A stretch of 64,000 bases of DNA from the NCBI RefSeq assembly GCF_029504395.1, contig NZ_JAQFIF010000004.1:248001-312000 (forward strand), given 5' to 3'. Below are positions 44,897 through 54,000 of the stretch, piece after piece (position 1 is the stretch's first letter; every line of letters begins with the position of its first letter). The notes beneath the pieces were generated by a model. It worked only from the letters and a program-made list of their open reading frames with translations. It searched no databases and was not told the DNA's origin. A program made the translations under genes and the position numbers. This DNA is from Arthrobacter sp. ES3-54 (GTDB lineage: Bacteria > Actinomycetota > Actinomycetes > Actinomycetales > Micrococcaceae).

Positions 44897-45139
44897 GTGG
44901 CTGGCTCCGGCGGCGTCGACGCTGACGCCGCCGAAAGGGGAGCTCGCCGCAAGTATGAGGTCTACAAGGATAAATCCGGAGGATTCCGGTTCCGTGTCAA
45001 GGCCTCCAACGGCGAGGTGATCGCCTCCTCGCAGAGCTACAAGACCAAGGCGAGCGCCATGGGCGGCGTCGAGTCCGTTAAGAAGAATGCGGCCTCGCCG
45101 GTGGTCGATATGACGGAAGCTGCTGCCGAGACGGGATGA
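44897..45139 (+). CDS. DUF1508 (YegP-like) small protein
   Basis: An 80-residue protein with one DUF1508 repeat: YEVYKDKSGGFRFRVKASNGEVIASSQ, then SYKTKASAMGGVESVKKNA. The start is placed at GTG 44897 because no ATG is in frame; no clear ribosome site supports it, so the N-terminus is uncertain. YegP-type proteins are stress-linked with unknown mechanism. Confidence 0.82.
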   Translation: MAGSGGVDADAAERGARRKYEVYKDKSGGFRFRVKASNGEVIASSQSYKTKASAMGGVESVKKNAASPVVDMTEAAAETG

Positions 45140-45189
45140 AACCGCAGGTCAGGTGTCCCGTTGGGCCGGCCACCGCCTAGGATTACGGC

Positions 45190-45657
45190 ATGCCCACCTA
45201 TGAAGTTACCCGCAGCGCAGTCATTCCCGCACCGGCCCAGGACATCTTTCCGTTGGTCAACAGCTTCCACGAATGGACCAAGTGGTCCCCCTGGGAGGCC
45301 GTAGATCCGGCCATGGAACGGAGCTACTCCGGCAGCGAATCCGGCGTCGGCGCCAAGTACGCCTGGAGGGGGAACCGCAAAGCCGGCTCCGGCACCATGG
45401 AGATTGTCGAGACCGCCGAGCCGCGCGACATCAAGATCCGCCTGGAGTTCACCAAGCCCTTCAAGGCGGTCAACCCCACCTCATTCACGTTCACGCCCTC
45501 AGGCAACGGCACCCAGGTCACCTGGACCATGACCGGGGAGAACAAGGGCATCGGCAAGGTCTTTGCGCTGTTCATGAATATGGACAAGATGGTCGGCGCG
45601 GAATTCGAAAAGGGTCTGGCCTCGCTCGCCGGCGCCGTCGCACAGCGACAAGCCTGA
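45190..45657 (+). CDS. SRPBCC / polyketide cyclase-like lipid-binding protein
   Basis: A 155-residue START-like protein: YEVTRSAVIPAPAQDIFPLVN at the N-terminus, KWSPWEAVDPAM after it, and a long C-terminal helix. The fold has a deep cavity for a hydrophobic ligand. It often works in toxin-antitoxin, stress or lipid contexts; no ligand can be named. About 50 bp follow the DUF1508 gene on the same strand. Confidence 0.85.
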   Translation: MPTYEVTRSAVIPAPAQDIFPLVNSFHEWTKWSPWEAVDPAMERSYSGSESGVGAKYAWRGNRKAGSGTMEIVETAEPRDIKIRLEFTKPFKAVNPTSFTFTPSGNGTQVTWTMTGENKGIGKVFALFMNMDKMVGAEFEKGLASLAGAVAQRQA

Positions 45658-45724
45658 GAAGGGACTCCGCCGGACCGCCCGGTGACGGGCCCGCAATGCC
45701 GGTTGGTGCTGGTGATTGGGGCCG

Positions 45725-46765
45725 TCAGGGCTGCCCGGCGGTCCGAACGAGTTCGGGGTGATGAATCCGGGCGACTTCCGGGTGGGCCCGCAGCCAGCCC
45801 TTGAGTACGTTGGAGCCGTAGGACGCGAGCATTGGATTGTCCGGATCATCCGTGACTCCCCGGGACCGGGCCGCGAGCGCGGGCGGAAGCGGCACCGGCT
45901 CAATGACGGCGTCGAGCCGGGGCGAGAAGAAGAAGGGGATCGTGTAGCGGTCGACTCCGGGTGGGGGCGCCTCGACGCGGTGGATGGTGGCCGCCAGGTA
46001 GCCCTGGGTGGCGACTTCGAGCATTTCCCCGAGGTTGACCACCAGGGCCCCTGGAGTCGGCTGCACGGGAATCCAGCTGTCGCTGCCCGGCGGGAGCACC
46101 TGCAGGCCGCCGACCTGATCCTGGAGCAGCAAGGTGACGAAGCCGTAGTCCGCATGGGCGCCCACTCCCTGGGGTCCGGCGTCGGCGACGACGCCGCCGA
46201 CGTAGTGGACGAGCTTGGCCATCCAGGCCGGTGATTCCCGGAACGGTTCGTCGAAGTAGTCTTCCGGCAGTTCGAGGGACACGGCAATGGCGCCCAGCAA
46301 TTCTGCGCCGACGCGGGACATGCGGTCCGCCCAGGCCATGCACACGGTGCGCAGTTCGGGCAGCGCCCGGTCCGGCAGCAGGTTCGGTCCCTGGACCAGC
46401 CAGTACGGCTGATCCGGCGGGTAGTTCTCGACGGCGGGGCGCTCGGGCCCGAAGTCGAGCTGCTCGCGGGCGTCCGGCCGTCCCTGGGTGATTTCGTGGC
46501 CCAGCCGCGTGTAGCCGCGGAAGTGGGGCGAGAGCCTGTTGTCCAGTTCGAGTCTTGACTCCAGCGGGAGCTCGAAGAACCGCCGGGTGACCTCGAAGAG
46601 TTCGTCCACCTCGGCCGCAGAGGCTCCATAACCCGTCAACTGGAAGAAGCCCACCCGATGCGTGGCGTCGCGCAGGGCATCGATAAACGCCGGGTCAAAC
46701 GTGCCGTCCTGCCCCCTGGCGGTACTCAGGTCCAGGAGCGGAATTGAATCCGATGGTGCGTCCAT
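45725..46765 (-). CDS. 2-oxoglutarate/Fe(II) oxygenase, isopenicillin N synthase-like
   Basis: A 346-residue non-haem iron oxygenase. Iron ligands are visible in GAHADYG (H-x-D) and ATIHRVEAP (distal His), and the 2-oxoglutarate-binding RYTIPFFF motif follows. The N-terminal DIOX_N region reads IPLLDLSTARG. The start MDAPSDSIP is chosen; a start 36 residues upstream would extend into a hydrophobic segment of doubtful meaning. Substrate unknown (a small acid or amino acid is usual). Stands alone. Confidence 0.9.
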   Translation of the reverse strand: MDAPSDSIPLLDLSTARGQDGTFDPAFIDALRDATHRVGFFQLTGYGASAAEVDELFEVTRRFFELPLESRLELDNRLSPHFRGYTRLGHEITQGRPDAREQLDFGPERPAVENYPPDQPYWLVQGPNLLPDRALPELRTVCMAWADRMSRVGAELLGAIAVSLELPEDYFDEPFRESPAWMAKLVHYVGGVVADAGPQGVGAHADYGFVTLLLQDQVGGLQVLPPGSDSWIPVQPTPGALVVNLGEMLEVATQGYLAATIHRVEAPPPGVDRYTIPFFFSPRLDAVIEPVPLPPALAARSRGVTDDPDNPMLASYGSNVLKGWLRAHPEVARIHHPELVRTAGQP

Positions 46766-46903
46766 GAGTGCAAAGTACCACCGGCCACGCTCTCCCAGCC
46801 ACAATTCAGGATCCTCGCGGGTTTTGTTGACCGCGGTGTGAAAGAGTGCAACTGCTGGAGCCGCCAATGCCACGCTGATCGGTCAATCAGAAAGCCGGAA
46901 TCC

Positions 46904-48040
46904 ATGAGCCGGAATGCCATGCAAAGTCATCGACGAATGGCCGTGCGGCTGCTTGTCGCAGCCGTCCTCGTGGTGTCGGCTGCGGCGTGCGAGCCGTCGC
47001 CGCCGGGCGGCGGCCCGGGTCCCAGTGTCGGGGGCACGGCTCCCACTGGCGGGGGCACAGCCACCGCTGGGGCGGCGACGAAGCCCGGGCACGTGTTCGT
47101 GATCAATCTCGAGAACAAGGGCTACAACAAGGTGTGGGGCGCGGGCTCTGAGGCCCCCTACCTGTCGCAGACGCTTCGCAGCCAGGGTGTCCTGCTTTCC
47201 GAGTACTACGGGATCGCCCACAATTCTAACCCGAACTACCTGGCCCAGATCTCCGGTCAGGCCTCCAACGCCATGACTCGCGACGACTGCCCCACCTACG
47301 CCGCGTTCCAGCTGACCGGGACCGACTCGCTGGGCCAGGCGGAGGGCACCGGCTGCGTCTATCCGGCCTCGGTCCCCACGGTAGCCGGGCAGCTCAGCGC
47401 CGCCGGCAAGACCTGGAAGGGCTATATGGAGGACATGGGCACGCCGTGCCGTCATCCTGAACTTGGCGGGAAGGACAGCAGCCAGGGAGCCAAGGTGGGC
47501 GACCAGTATGCAACGCGGCACAACCCGTTCGTGTACTTTCAGGCCATCACGTCGTCACCGGAGTGCCAGAGCAATGTGGTGGACTTTAGCGAACTCCGCG
47601 GCGACCTCCAGTCCGTGTCCACCACGCCGAATCTGTCCTACATCTCGCCCAATCTTTGCAATGACGGCCACGACGACCCCTGCGTCGATGGCAGCGCGGG
47701 CGGACTAACCGCGGCCGACAGTTGGCTGAGCCAGCAGGTCCCGGCAATCCTGGCATCGCCGGCCTTCCGGCAGGATGGGATGCTGGTCATCACCTTCGAT
47801 GAGTCGGAGGGCAAGACGGTTGGGCCGTCAGGGCTGCTGCCCGGAGGGACGGCCGGCGGCAGGATTGGTGCACTGGTCCTCTCGCCGTTTACCGGGGGCG
47901 GCACGACGTCGGACCGGGCCTACAACCACTTCAGCCTCCTGGCGAGCGTCGAAGACGCGTTCTCCCTCCCGCGCCTCGGGTACGCCGGGGCGCCGGGTCT
48001 GAACAGCTTCGGCGGCGACGTCTTCAACGCGGGCTCCTAA
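46904..48040 (+). CDS. Secreted phosphoesterase (PF04185-like) lipoprotein
   Basis: A 378-residue protein with a lipobox (LVVSAAACEP) and a Gly/Pro-rich linker, then the phosphoesterase domain. VFVINLENKGYNKVW holds the metal-binding/nucleophile region, HNSNPNYLAQISGQ and LVITFDESEGKT (Asp) complete it. Relatives are acid phosphatases and phospholipase C-type enzymes. The first ATG in the run at 46904, 46919 and 46937 is used; the exact start is uncertain. Confidence 0.85.
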   Translation: MSRNAMQSHRRMAVRLLVAAVLVVSAAACEPSPPGGGPGPSVGGTAPTGGGTATAGAATKPGHVFVINLENKGYNKVWGAGSEAPYLSQTLRSQGVLLSEYYGIAHNSNPNYLAQISGQASNAMTRDDCPTYAAFQLTGTDSLGQAEGTGCVYPASVPTVAGQLSAAGKTWKGYMEDMGTPCRHPELGGKDSSQGAKVGDQYATRHNPFVYFQAITSSPECQSNVVDFSELRGDLQSVSTTPNLSYISPNLCNDGHDDPCVDGSAGGLTAADSWLSQQVPAILASPAFRQDGMLVITFDESEGKTVGPSGLLPGGTAGGRIGALVLSPFTGGGTTSDRAYNHFSLLASVEDAFSLPRLGYAGAPGLNSFGGDVFNAGS

Positions 48041-48041
48041 C

Positions 48042-48110
48042 GGCCGAACCGACCCGGCGAATCGACCGGGCCGAACCGACCGGGCGAACCGACCGGGCCG
48101 AACCGACCGG
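48042..48110. repeat. Tandem 13-14 bp repeats after the phosphoesterase gene
   Basis: Five copies of a GGCCGAACCGACCG-type unit, alternating 13 and 14 bp, directly follow the phosphoesterase stop and end 12 bp before the stop of the convergent gene. Looks like a slippage expansion; it may also fold into weak hairpins. Confidence 0.8.
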
Positions 48111-48122
48111 CAGGAGCGGCCG

Positions 48123-48842
48123 CTAGCTCGCTGCGGGGGCCGCGCCGTTGCCGTTGGAGTCCTGGCCGTATTCGGCCGAGATCAGGATGGGAAGGTGGTC
48201 CGAGGCGCCGCGGGGCAGCGTTTCCACGCTTTCGATCTCGAGTCCCTGCGAGGTGGCAAAGTCGAAGTGGCCCTTGAAGACTTTGTACCGGGTGTAGGTC
48301 CGGCGGTCACTCATTGTGAGGTCGTAGCCGGCGTCCTTCATCTGCGCCGTCAGGGACTTGGTGAAGAACGGATAGTTGAAGTCACCCACCATCAGCGACA
48401 TCAGGCCACCGCCCATGCTGAGCAGCTCCGCATGGGCGGCATGAATCTGGTTCCGCCGCAGGGAGTTCGACGCCGTCAATGGCGCCGCGTGGAAGGAAGC
48501 GATGACGAGGCCGTGGTCGGTCTCGTTGTCGGTCACGCGCGTGCCGATGAGCCGCTCGTGTGCGGGGGCCAGGACCCGGTCGTGGAGGGACTTCTTCAAA
48601 GCAAACGTCTGCGTCTCGTAGGCGGTGAAGCGGTCCTTGCGGTAGTAGATCGCCAGGCCCAGCCGGTTGCCCCGTGTGGAGTCGGCAAGGTGGAGGTCCC
48701 CGATGGTGTCCGGCAGATCGTCCGTGTCGCACTCCTGGAGGCACAAAGCATCAATCTCGAAATCGCGGGCCAGATCCACCAGCTCGCCGCTGGCCGCGTG
48801 CTTGCGGAGGTTGTAGCTGATGACTCTAAGCAGGGGGAGCAC
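48123..48842 (-). CDS. Endonuclease/exonuclease/phosphatase family protein
   Basis: A 239-residue EEP-fold enzyme. VISYNLRKHAASG at the start carries the Asn ligand, DALCLQECDTDD the metal Glu, VGDFNYPFF the Asp-x-Asn, and ASDHLPILI the catalytic His. Cuts a phosphodiester or phosphomonoester (DNA, inositol phosphate or lipid); the substrate is not predictable. No signal peptide. Confidence 0.9.
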   Translation of the reverse strand: MLPLLRVISYNLRKHAASGELVDLARDFEIDALCLQECDTDDLPDTIGDLHLADSTRGNRLGLAIYYRKDRFTAYETQTFALKKSLHDRVLAPAHERLIGTRVTDNETDHGLVIASFHAAPLTASNSLRRNQIHAAHAELLSMGGGLMSLMVGDFNYPFFTKSLTAQMKDAGYDLTMSDRRTYTRYKVFKGHFDFATSQGLEIESVETLPRGASDHLPILISAEYGQDSNGNGAAPAAS

Positions 48843-49044
48843 CTCTTCGGTGGATAGTGGTTGAAACCTGACCCGAGTCTACCCAGTCAGAGCGGACCGA
48901 GGGGGAATAACCGCCGCGCGCGTCCGGATCAGAGCCTCAAAACACGGCGGCCGGTAAGGCCGCGGGCGGGGTGGTGTGGCAGGGTGCCGCCCGTCCGAAA
49001 GGATAGTGTGTTCTGGAATCACCAGCCACGCGAAAGGGCGGACG

Positions 49045-49848
49045 TTGACTGCTGCACAACCGGAACTTGCCGAGGGCGATTTCTACTATGAGACGTTGGG
49101 CGGCGGGCGGTTCCGCTCCACGATCCATGCCCAGGGTGCCTGGAACGAACACGAGCAGCACATGGCCCCGGCGTCCGGCATCATGGCCGACGCCCTGGCC
49201 AGGCATGAGCCCCGCGAGGACATGCGCATGGCGCGGCTCAGCTATGAAATCCTCGGGCTGATCCCGGGCGGTGAGTTCGAGGTGGTGACGTCCACCCTCC
49301 GCCCTGGCCGGACCATCGAGCTGGTGCAAGCTGAGCTCGTAGCCGGCGGCCGCACGGCCATCCGCGCCACGGCCTGGCGGATGATCACCTCGGACACGTC
49401 CGCCATCGCGGCCTTCGAGGATCCCCGGATCCCCGCGCCGGAGGACTGCGAACCGTACGACGCCGCACGCATTTGGCCCGGCGGCTACATCTCCTCACTG
49501 CATATGCGGATCGCCGAGGGCCACCGGGCGGGCTCGGGGACTGTCTGGCTCCGCACCGACTACCCGCTGACCGACCAGGGAGACAGCGGCGATCTCGCCC
49601 GGCTGATCGGCCTGGTGGACACGGCCAATGGAATCGCCGCCCGGGTCCCGCCGGGCAAGGGCAGCTATGCCTTCCCCAACCTGGACCTGCAGATCCACAT
49701 GTACCGGCAGCCGGAGGGCGAGTGGCTGGGGCTGGACAACGAGGTCTCGTTCGGCACGGACGGGATCGGGCTGACCTCCACGGTGCTGCATGACCTCACG
49801 GGCCCGTTCGGCCGCGCAGAGCAGATCCTCACGCTGCGCAGATCCTGA
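49045..49848 (+). CDS. Acyl-CoA thioesterase family protein
   Basis: A 267-residue protein resembling the two-hotdog TesB-like thioesterase group: FYYETLGGGRFRSTIHAQG at the N-terminus and GSYAFPNLDLQIHMYRQP, LDNEVSFGTDGIGLTST near the C-terminus. The start is TTG 49045, with AAAGGGCGG about 5 bases upstream. Probably splits acyl-CoA in the cytoplasm. The stop lies inside a 17-bp tandem duplication. Confidence 0.85.
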   Translation: MTAAQPELAEGDFYYETLGGGRFRSTIHAQGAWNEHEQHMAPASGIMADALARHEPREDMRMARLSYEILGLIPGGEFEVVTSTLRPGRTIELVQAELVAGGRTAIRATAWRMITSDTSAIAAFEDPRIPAPEDCEPYDAARIWPGGYISSLHMRIAEGHRAGSGTVWLRTDYPLTDQGDSGDLARLIGLVDTANGIAARVPPGKGSYAFPNLDLQIHMYRQPEGEWLGLDNEVSFGTDGIGLTSTVLHDLTGPFGRAEQILTLRRS

Positions 49849-49854
49849 CGCTGC
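49821..49854 (+). repeat. 17-bp tandem duplication across the thioesterase stop
   Basis: GCAGATCCTCACGCTGC (49821-49837) is followed directly by GCAGATCCTGACGCTGC (49838-49854), with one mismatch. The stop codon lies in the second copy. Part of a recurrent pattern of short duplications at gene ends in this window. Confidence 0.85.
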
Positions 49855-49880
49855 GCAAGTCCTAGGCGGCGCGGAAGTCC

Positions 49881-50270
49881 CTAGTTGGTGTGGAAGACGA
49901 GCCAGCCGGCCAGCGTGGCCAGTGCCGTCAGGGCTGCGCCCCAGAGGATGTCGACAACAACCAGCTGCCAGGGCCACGTCTTGAGTGTGGCGGCATTGGT
50001 GAGGTCGTACGTGGCGTACGCAAACGCGCCCAGGGCGGCACCGTAGCCGGCGGCGCTGAGCCAGCTGCCGCCGTCGAGCGTTGGCCGCAGGGCAAAGAAC
50101 ACGATCCCGGCAATGTAGATCACGTAGAACACCACCGCGTACCCTAGATTGGGCTTGTCGGCCATCAGGTCACCAATCTGGCGGCGGTAGAACGGGTTCA
50201 TCGTCTTGAGCCAGATGGCGTCGATGATGGCGAACGCGGCGGCTACGACGAGGAATTGCAGAATGACCAT
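49881..50270 (-). CDS. DUF2177 membrane protein
   Basis: A 129-residue protein with four membrane segments. The family start VVAAAFAIIDAIWLKTMNPFYR and the ATYDLTNAATLKTWPW motif are present. No ribosome site precedes the ATG at 50270, so it may be leaderless or start elsewhere nearby. Function unknown. Divergent from the lipoate ligase-like gene. Confidence 0.88.
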   Translation of the reverse strand: MVILQFLVVAAAFAIIDAIWLKTMNPFYRRQIGDLMADKPNLGYAVVFYVIYIAGIVFFALRPTLDGGSWLSAAGYGAALGAFAYATYDLTNAATLKTWPWQLVVVDILWGAALTALATLAGWLVFHTN

Positions 50271-50286
50271 AAGGGAGCATAACAAC

Positions 50287-51033
50287 ATGCCGCAGGCGCC
50301 AGCCGGGCCCCGGACCCTGACGGTGGTGCGGCAGCAGGAGTCACTCGGTGCCGCCGCCGACCTCGACTTCGCGCTGGGGCTCCTCCAGAAGATCAAATCC
50401 GGTTCGGTGGGCCCCACCCTGCGGCTTTACCGGCCGGTTCCCACGGTCGCTTTCGGGCAGCGCGACACCCACCTGCCCGGGTTCGAGGCAGCCGCCGCGG
50501 CCTGCAGGCAGTTCGGCTTCGAGCCCCTGGTCCGGAAGGCCGGGGGCCGGGCGGCGGCGTACCACCAGCGGACGCTCGTCATCGATCACCTGGAGCCCGA
50601 TACGGACGCGATTGCCGGGGCCAAGGGACGGTTTTCGCGCTTTGGCGAACTGCTCGCCCGGGCGCTGCGCGACGCCGGCGTGGATGCCGGCGTCGGTGAG
50701 ATTCCGGGGGAGTATTGCCCCGGCGAGTTCAGCGTGCACGGCAGCGACCCGGAATTCCCGGAGCGCCGGATCAAGCTTGTCGGCACCGCCCAGCGGGTGG
50801 TCGCCGGCGGCTGGCTCTTCAGCTCCGTGATCGTGGTGGCGGACTCCGCCCCGATCCGCGCGGTCCTGGAGGCCAGTTACGCCGCCCTCGGCCTCGAGTG
50901 GGATCCGGCGACGGCGGGCGCGGCCGACGACCTCGTGCCGGGCCTGGACGTCGACGCTGTTGAGGCTGCGGTGATCGCCGCCTACGGACGCTACGCCCCG
51001 CTCAACGACGCGGAGTTCCCGAGCCTGCTCTGA
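50287..51033 (+). CDS. Lipoate-protein ligase A family protein
   Basis: A 248-residue protein of the BPL/LplA fold: RQQESLGAAADLDFALGL, VAFGQRDTHLPGF, VRKAGGRAAAYH near residue 82 (the usual RRxxGGG region altered to RKAGGRA) and KLVGTAQRVVAGG with the catalytic-type Lys. Probably attaches or transfers lipoate, octanoate or biotin to a carrier. No lipoyl-carrier gene is adjacent. AGGGAG lies before the ATG. Confidence 0.87.
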   Translation: MPQAPAGPRTLTVVRQQESLGAAADLDFALGLLQKIKSGSVGPTLRLYRPVPTVAFGQRDTHLPGFEAAAAACRQFGFEPLVRKAGGRAAAYHQRTLVIDHLEPDTDAIAGAKGRFSRFGELLARALRDAGVDAGVGEIPGEYCPGEFSVHGSDPEFPERRIKLVGTAQRVVAGGWLFSSVIVVADSAPIRAVLEASYAALGLEWDPATAGAADDLVPGLDVDAVEAAVIAAYGRYAPLNDAEFPSLL

Positions 51034-51048
51034 CTCCAGGGACGGCCC

Positions 51049-52617
51049 CTAACCGGACGGCGTTCCGCCAGTGGCGGCGAGGATGCTGCCCAGGTTGCGG
51101 TATTTTGCCAGGCGCCGGGGGAGCAGTTCGTCGACCCCGGTGCTGGCGAGAGTGGCGAGTTCGTATTCGATGGCCCGGGCCAGGCGCCGGCAGAAGGCCT
51201 GGGCCTCCTCGGCCGCATCGGGGCGTTCGTCCACGATGTGGTCCACGAGTCCGTTGGCGTGCAGGGATGCGACGTTGACGCCTTGGGCCTCGGACATGGC
51301 CGGGGCGAAATCAGTGCTCCGGTGGACGATGGCGCTGGCGCCTTCGGGCGGGAGCGGGGACAGCCAGGCGTGCTGGGCCGCGATGGTGCGGTCCGCGGGC
51401 AGCAGGGCCAGTGCCCCGCCGCCGGCCCCCTGTCCGAGCAGCACGGACACTGTGGGCGCGTTGAGCCCGATGAGGTCGTGCAGGGAGCGGGCGATCTCGC
51501 CGGCCAGGCCGCCCTCCTCGGCCTCTCGGGACAGGGCGGCGCCGGCGGTGTCGATGGTGGTGAGCAGCGGGAGCCCGAGTTCCTCTGCGAGGCGCATGCC
51601 GCGCCGGGCCTCCCGAAGGGACGCGGGCCCCATCGCCGACTGTCCCAATGCCGGCTGTCCCATGCCCGTCGGCCGCGTCGGCCTGGGCCGGGTGTGGCCG
51701 ATGACCACGCAGGATTGCTGGCCGAAACGGGCCAGGGCCAGTTGAAGGCCGGGGTCCTTTTCACCCTGTCCGGTGCCGTTGAGCGGGAGCACGTCCCGGG
51801 CGCCGTGCGCCAGCAACTGGCGCACATCCGGCCGTCGGGGATCGCGGGAGATGCCGATCGATTCCCAGGCGCCGGCGCCGGACGGCTTCACGGACAGCGT
51901 CGCGGGTGCGGCGATAGGGGCGTGGGGTCCGGTGACCAGGATGCTCAAGGCACGGTCGACGACGTCGGACAGTTGCCAGGGCGGGACCACCGCGTCAATC
52001 AGCCCTTTGTCGAAGAGGTTCTCGGCGGTCTGGACATTCTCCGGGAACGGGGTGCCGTGGAGGGCCTCGTAGACCCGGGGTCCGAGGAAGCCGAGCAGGG
52101 CTCCGGGCTCGGCGGCGGTGATGTGGCCGAGGGATCCCCACGAGGCCATCACCCCTCCAGTGGTGGGGTGGCGCAGGTAGACCAGATAGGGCAGCCCGGC
52201 CTTCCGGTGGGTGCGGACGGCGGCGCTGATCTTGACCATGGACAGGAACGCGATGGTTCCTTCCTGCATTCGGGTGCCACCCGAGGCAGGTCCGGCGAGG
52301 AGCGGAAGTCCTTCGCTGGTGGCGCGTTCGACGGCGTTGACGATCCGTTCCGCCGCGGCCTGGCCGATGGAGCCGGCGAGGAACCGGAACTCGCTGATGA
52401 TGACGGCAACCCGGCGGCCGCGGATGAGGCCTTCGCCGGTGAGGACTGATTCGTCCACGCCGCTCTTGGCCCGGGCGGCGGCCAGTTCCTGCCGGTACTC
52501 GGGGCGGGGATCAGGGTCCGTGACGGGCGCATCCCAGCTCCGGTAGGACCCGGGATCGAGCACCGCGGCGATGAGTTCGGTGGCGCCCAGGTGCCGGATC
52601 TTCTGCTGGGTCAGCAT
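51049..52617 (-). CDS. Fused AccD-AccA-like carboxyltransferase
   Basis: A 522-residue protein with two crotonase-fold halves. The beta half (about residues 50-250) has GGTRMQEGTIAFLS and HPTTGGVMASWGSLG; the alpha half (270-480) has TTIDTAGAALSREAEEGG, VLLGQGAGGGALALLP and PLPPEGASAIVHR. It lacks the AccD zinc finger. No biotin carboxylase or biotin carrier gene is nearby. Downstream of a CoA-transferase gene (7-bp overlap) and a MatC-like carrier. It may therefore act as a biotin-independent decarboxylase, like the MdcD/E subunits of malonate decarboxylase, on a CoA ester. This is inference. Confidence 0.85.
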   Translation of the reverse strand: MLTQQKIRHLGATELIAAVLDPGSYRSWDAPVTDPDPRPEYRQELAAARAKSGVDESVLTGEGLIRGRRVAVIISEFRFLAGSIGQAAAERIVNAVERATSEGLPLLAGPASGGTRMQEGTIAFLSMVKISAAVRTHRKAGLPYLVYLRHPTTGGVMASWGSLGHITAAEPGALLGFLGPRVYEALHGTPFPENVQTAENLFDKGLIDAVVPPWQLSDVVDRALSILVTGPHAPIAAPATLSVKPSGAGAWESIGISRDPRRPDVRQLLAHGARDVLPLNGTGQGEKDPGLQLALARFGQQSCVVIGHTRPRPTRPTGMGQPALGQSAMGPASLREARRGMRLAEELGLPLLTTIDTAGAALSREAEEGGLAGEIARSLHDLIGLNAPTVSVLLGQGAGGGALALLPADRTIAAQHAWLSPLPPEGASAIVHRSTDFAPAMSEAQGVNVASLHANGLVDHIVDERPDAAEEAQAFCRRLARAIEYELATLASTGVDELLPRRLAKYRNLGSILAATGGTPSG

Positions 52618-53882
52618 GCCCGGTCACCGTCCTGTGCCGGGCCGGATTCTGTTGCCGGGCCGGATTCTGTGGCCATGCCGTTGGCCGTTGTCACCCCGAG
52701 CCAGCGGCGGATTTGGTCCCCGTCCTGGTCCAGCAGCGGCGGCGCAGTGTGGGCCTTCAGCGTGGTTTCTGCGGTGTCGGCGGCGCTGAAGAACCGTAGC
52801 GGCGGGCCCGGCAGGCTCACGGTACCGAGGATTTTGTGGTCGACGTCGATCACGAGACCCTGCGAGTGGACCTGTTCCCATTCGTAGACTTCGTCCAGGG
52901 TTCTGACCTTGCCGGCCGGGATGCCGGCGTCGTTGAGTTTGGTGAGCAGTGGCTCCGCCTCGAAATCGGAGAACACCCGCTCCACTTCCTCGATGACTTT
53001 CTCGCGGTTGCGCACGCGGTCCGCGTTGGTGGCGAACTCCGGCCGCGCGGCGTCGATCCCGAACGTCGAAGCGAACGTGGCCCAGAGCTTCTCGCTTCCC
53101 ACGCTGATCTGCACCCTGCCCTGCCGGCAGTGGAACAGGCCATAGGGGGCAATCGAGGGGTGGTGGTTGCCCTGGGCCTTCGGGGTTTCCCCCGCAACCG
53201 TGGCCCTGGTGCCCTGGAAGGCGTGGACCCCGATCAGCGCAGCGAGCAATGACGTGCGGACGATCTGGCCCTGGCCTGTGCGCTCACGTTGCAGCAGCGC
53301 CGCGAGGGTGCCGAACGCCCCGTACATGCCGGAGAGGAGGTCGGCGATGGGGACCCCGACGCGCTGCGGATCGTCCGGCCCGGACCCGGTCAGGGACATC
53401 AGCCCGGCCTCGCCCTGGAGGATCTGGTCGTACCCGCTGCGCCGGGATTCCGGGCCGTCGTGTCCGAACCCGGTGATGGAGAGGACCACCAGCGCCGGAT
53501 TCAGGGCATGCATCTCCGCAGCCGAGAACCCGAGCCGGTCCAGGACGCCGGGGCGGAAGTTCTCGATGACCACATCGGCGCGCTCCAGCAGCTCATGCAG
53601 CACTGCCCGCCCGTCCTCGCTCTTCAAGTCCAGGGCAATGGATTCCTTGTTGCGGTTGCAGGACAGGAAGTACGTGGCCTGCGGATCATCCTCCGGGCCC
53701 ACGAACGGCGGGCCCCAGCCGCGGGTGTCGTCTCCGGTGCCGGGGTTCTCCACCTTGATCACCCGCGCGCCGAGGTCAGCCAGCATCATCCCGGCATGCG
53801 GGCCGGCCAGGGCACGGCTCAGGTCCACCACGAGATAGCCGGTCAGGGGGCCTTCGGCGTCGGGCATGGGTTCGGTGCTCAT
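52611..53882 (-). CDS. Class III CoA-transferase (CaiB/BaiF family)
   Basis: A 423-residue CoA-transferase. VVDLSRALAGPHAGMMLADLGARVIKVE at the N-terminus is the family hallmark, and the Asp nucleophile is in GVPIADLLSGMYG (about residue 176). The substrate is a carboxylate/CoA pair. Between MatC and carboxyltransferase genes it would activate the imported acid to its CoA ester. AAGGA precedes the ATG. A 7-bp overlap couples it to the carboxyltransferase. Confidence 0.92.
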   Translation of the reverse strand: MSTEPMPDAEGPLTGYLVVDLSRALAGPHAGMMLADLGARVIKVENPGTGDDTRGWGPPFVGPEDDPQATYFLSCNRNKESIALDLKSEDGRAVLHELLERADVVIENFRPGVLDRLGFSAAEMHALNPALVVLSITGFGHDGPESRRSGYDQILQGEAGLMSLTGSGPDDPQRVGVPIADLLSGMYGAFGTLAALLQRERTGQGQIVRTSLLAALIGVHAFQGTRATVAGETPKAQGNHHPSIAPYGLFHCRQGRVQISVGSEKLWATFASTFGIDAARPEFATNADRVRNREKVIEEVERVFSDFEAEPLLTKLNDAGIPAGKVRTLDEVYEWEQVHSQGLVIDVDHKILGTVSLPGPPLRFFSAADTAETTLKAHTAPPLLDQDGDQIRRWLGVTTANGMATESGPATESGPAQDGDRAC

Positions 53883-53964
53883 TGGCGTGTTCCTTCTCTG
53901 GTCGGTCTTTGCGGTGCGCGCGGGCGTGTGCGGTGTGCCTGCGCGGTTGGTTGATGTGCCGGCT

Positions 53965-54000
53965 ACATCCAGCGGTCACATCCAGCGGTCACATCCAGCC
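53965..54000 (-). repeat. 13-bp tandem repeat across the matC stop
   Basis: ACATCCAGCGGTC occurs at 53965 and 53978, then a partial third copy to 54000. The stop codon of the MatC-like gene (53989-53991) lies at the junction of the second and third copies, so the duplicated units lie in the gap to the CoA-transferase gene. Confidence 0.8.
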
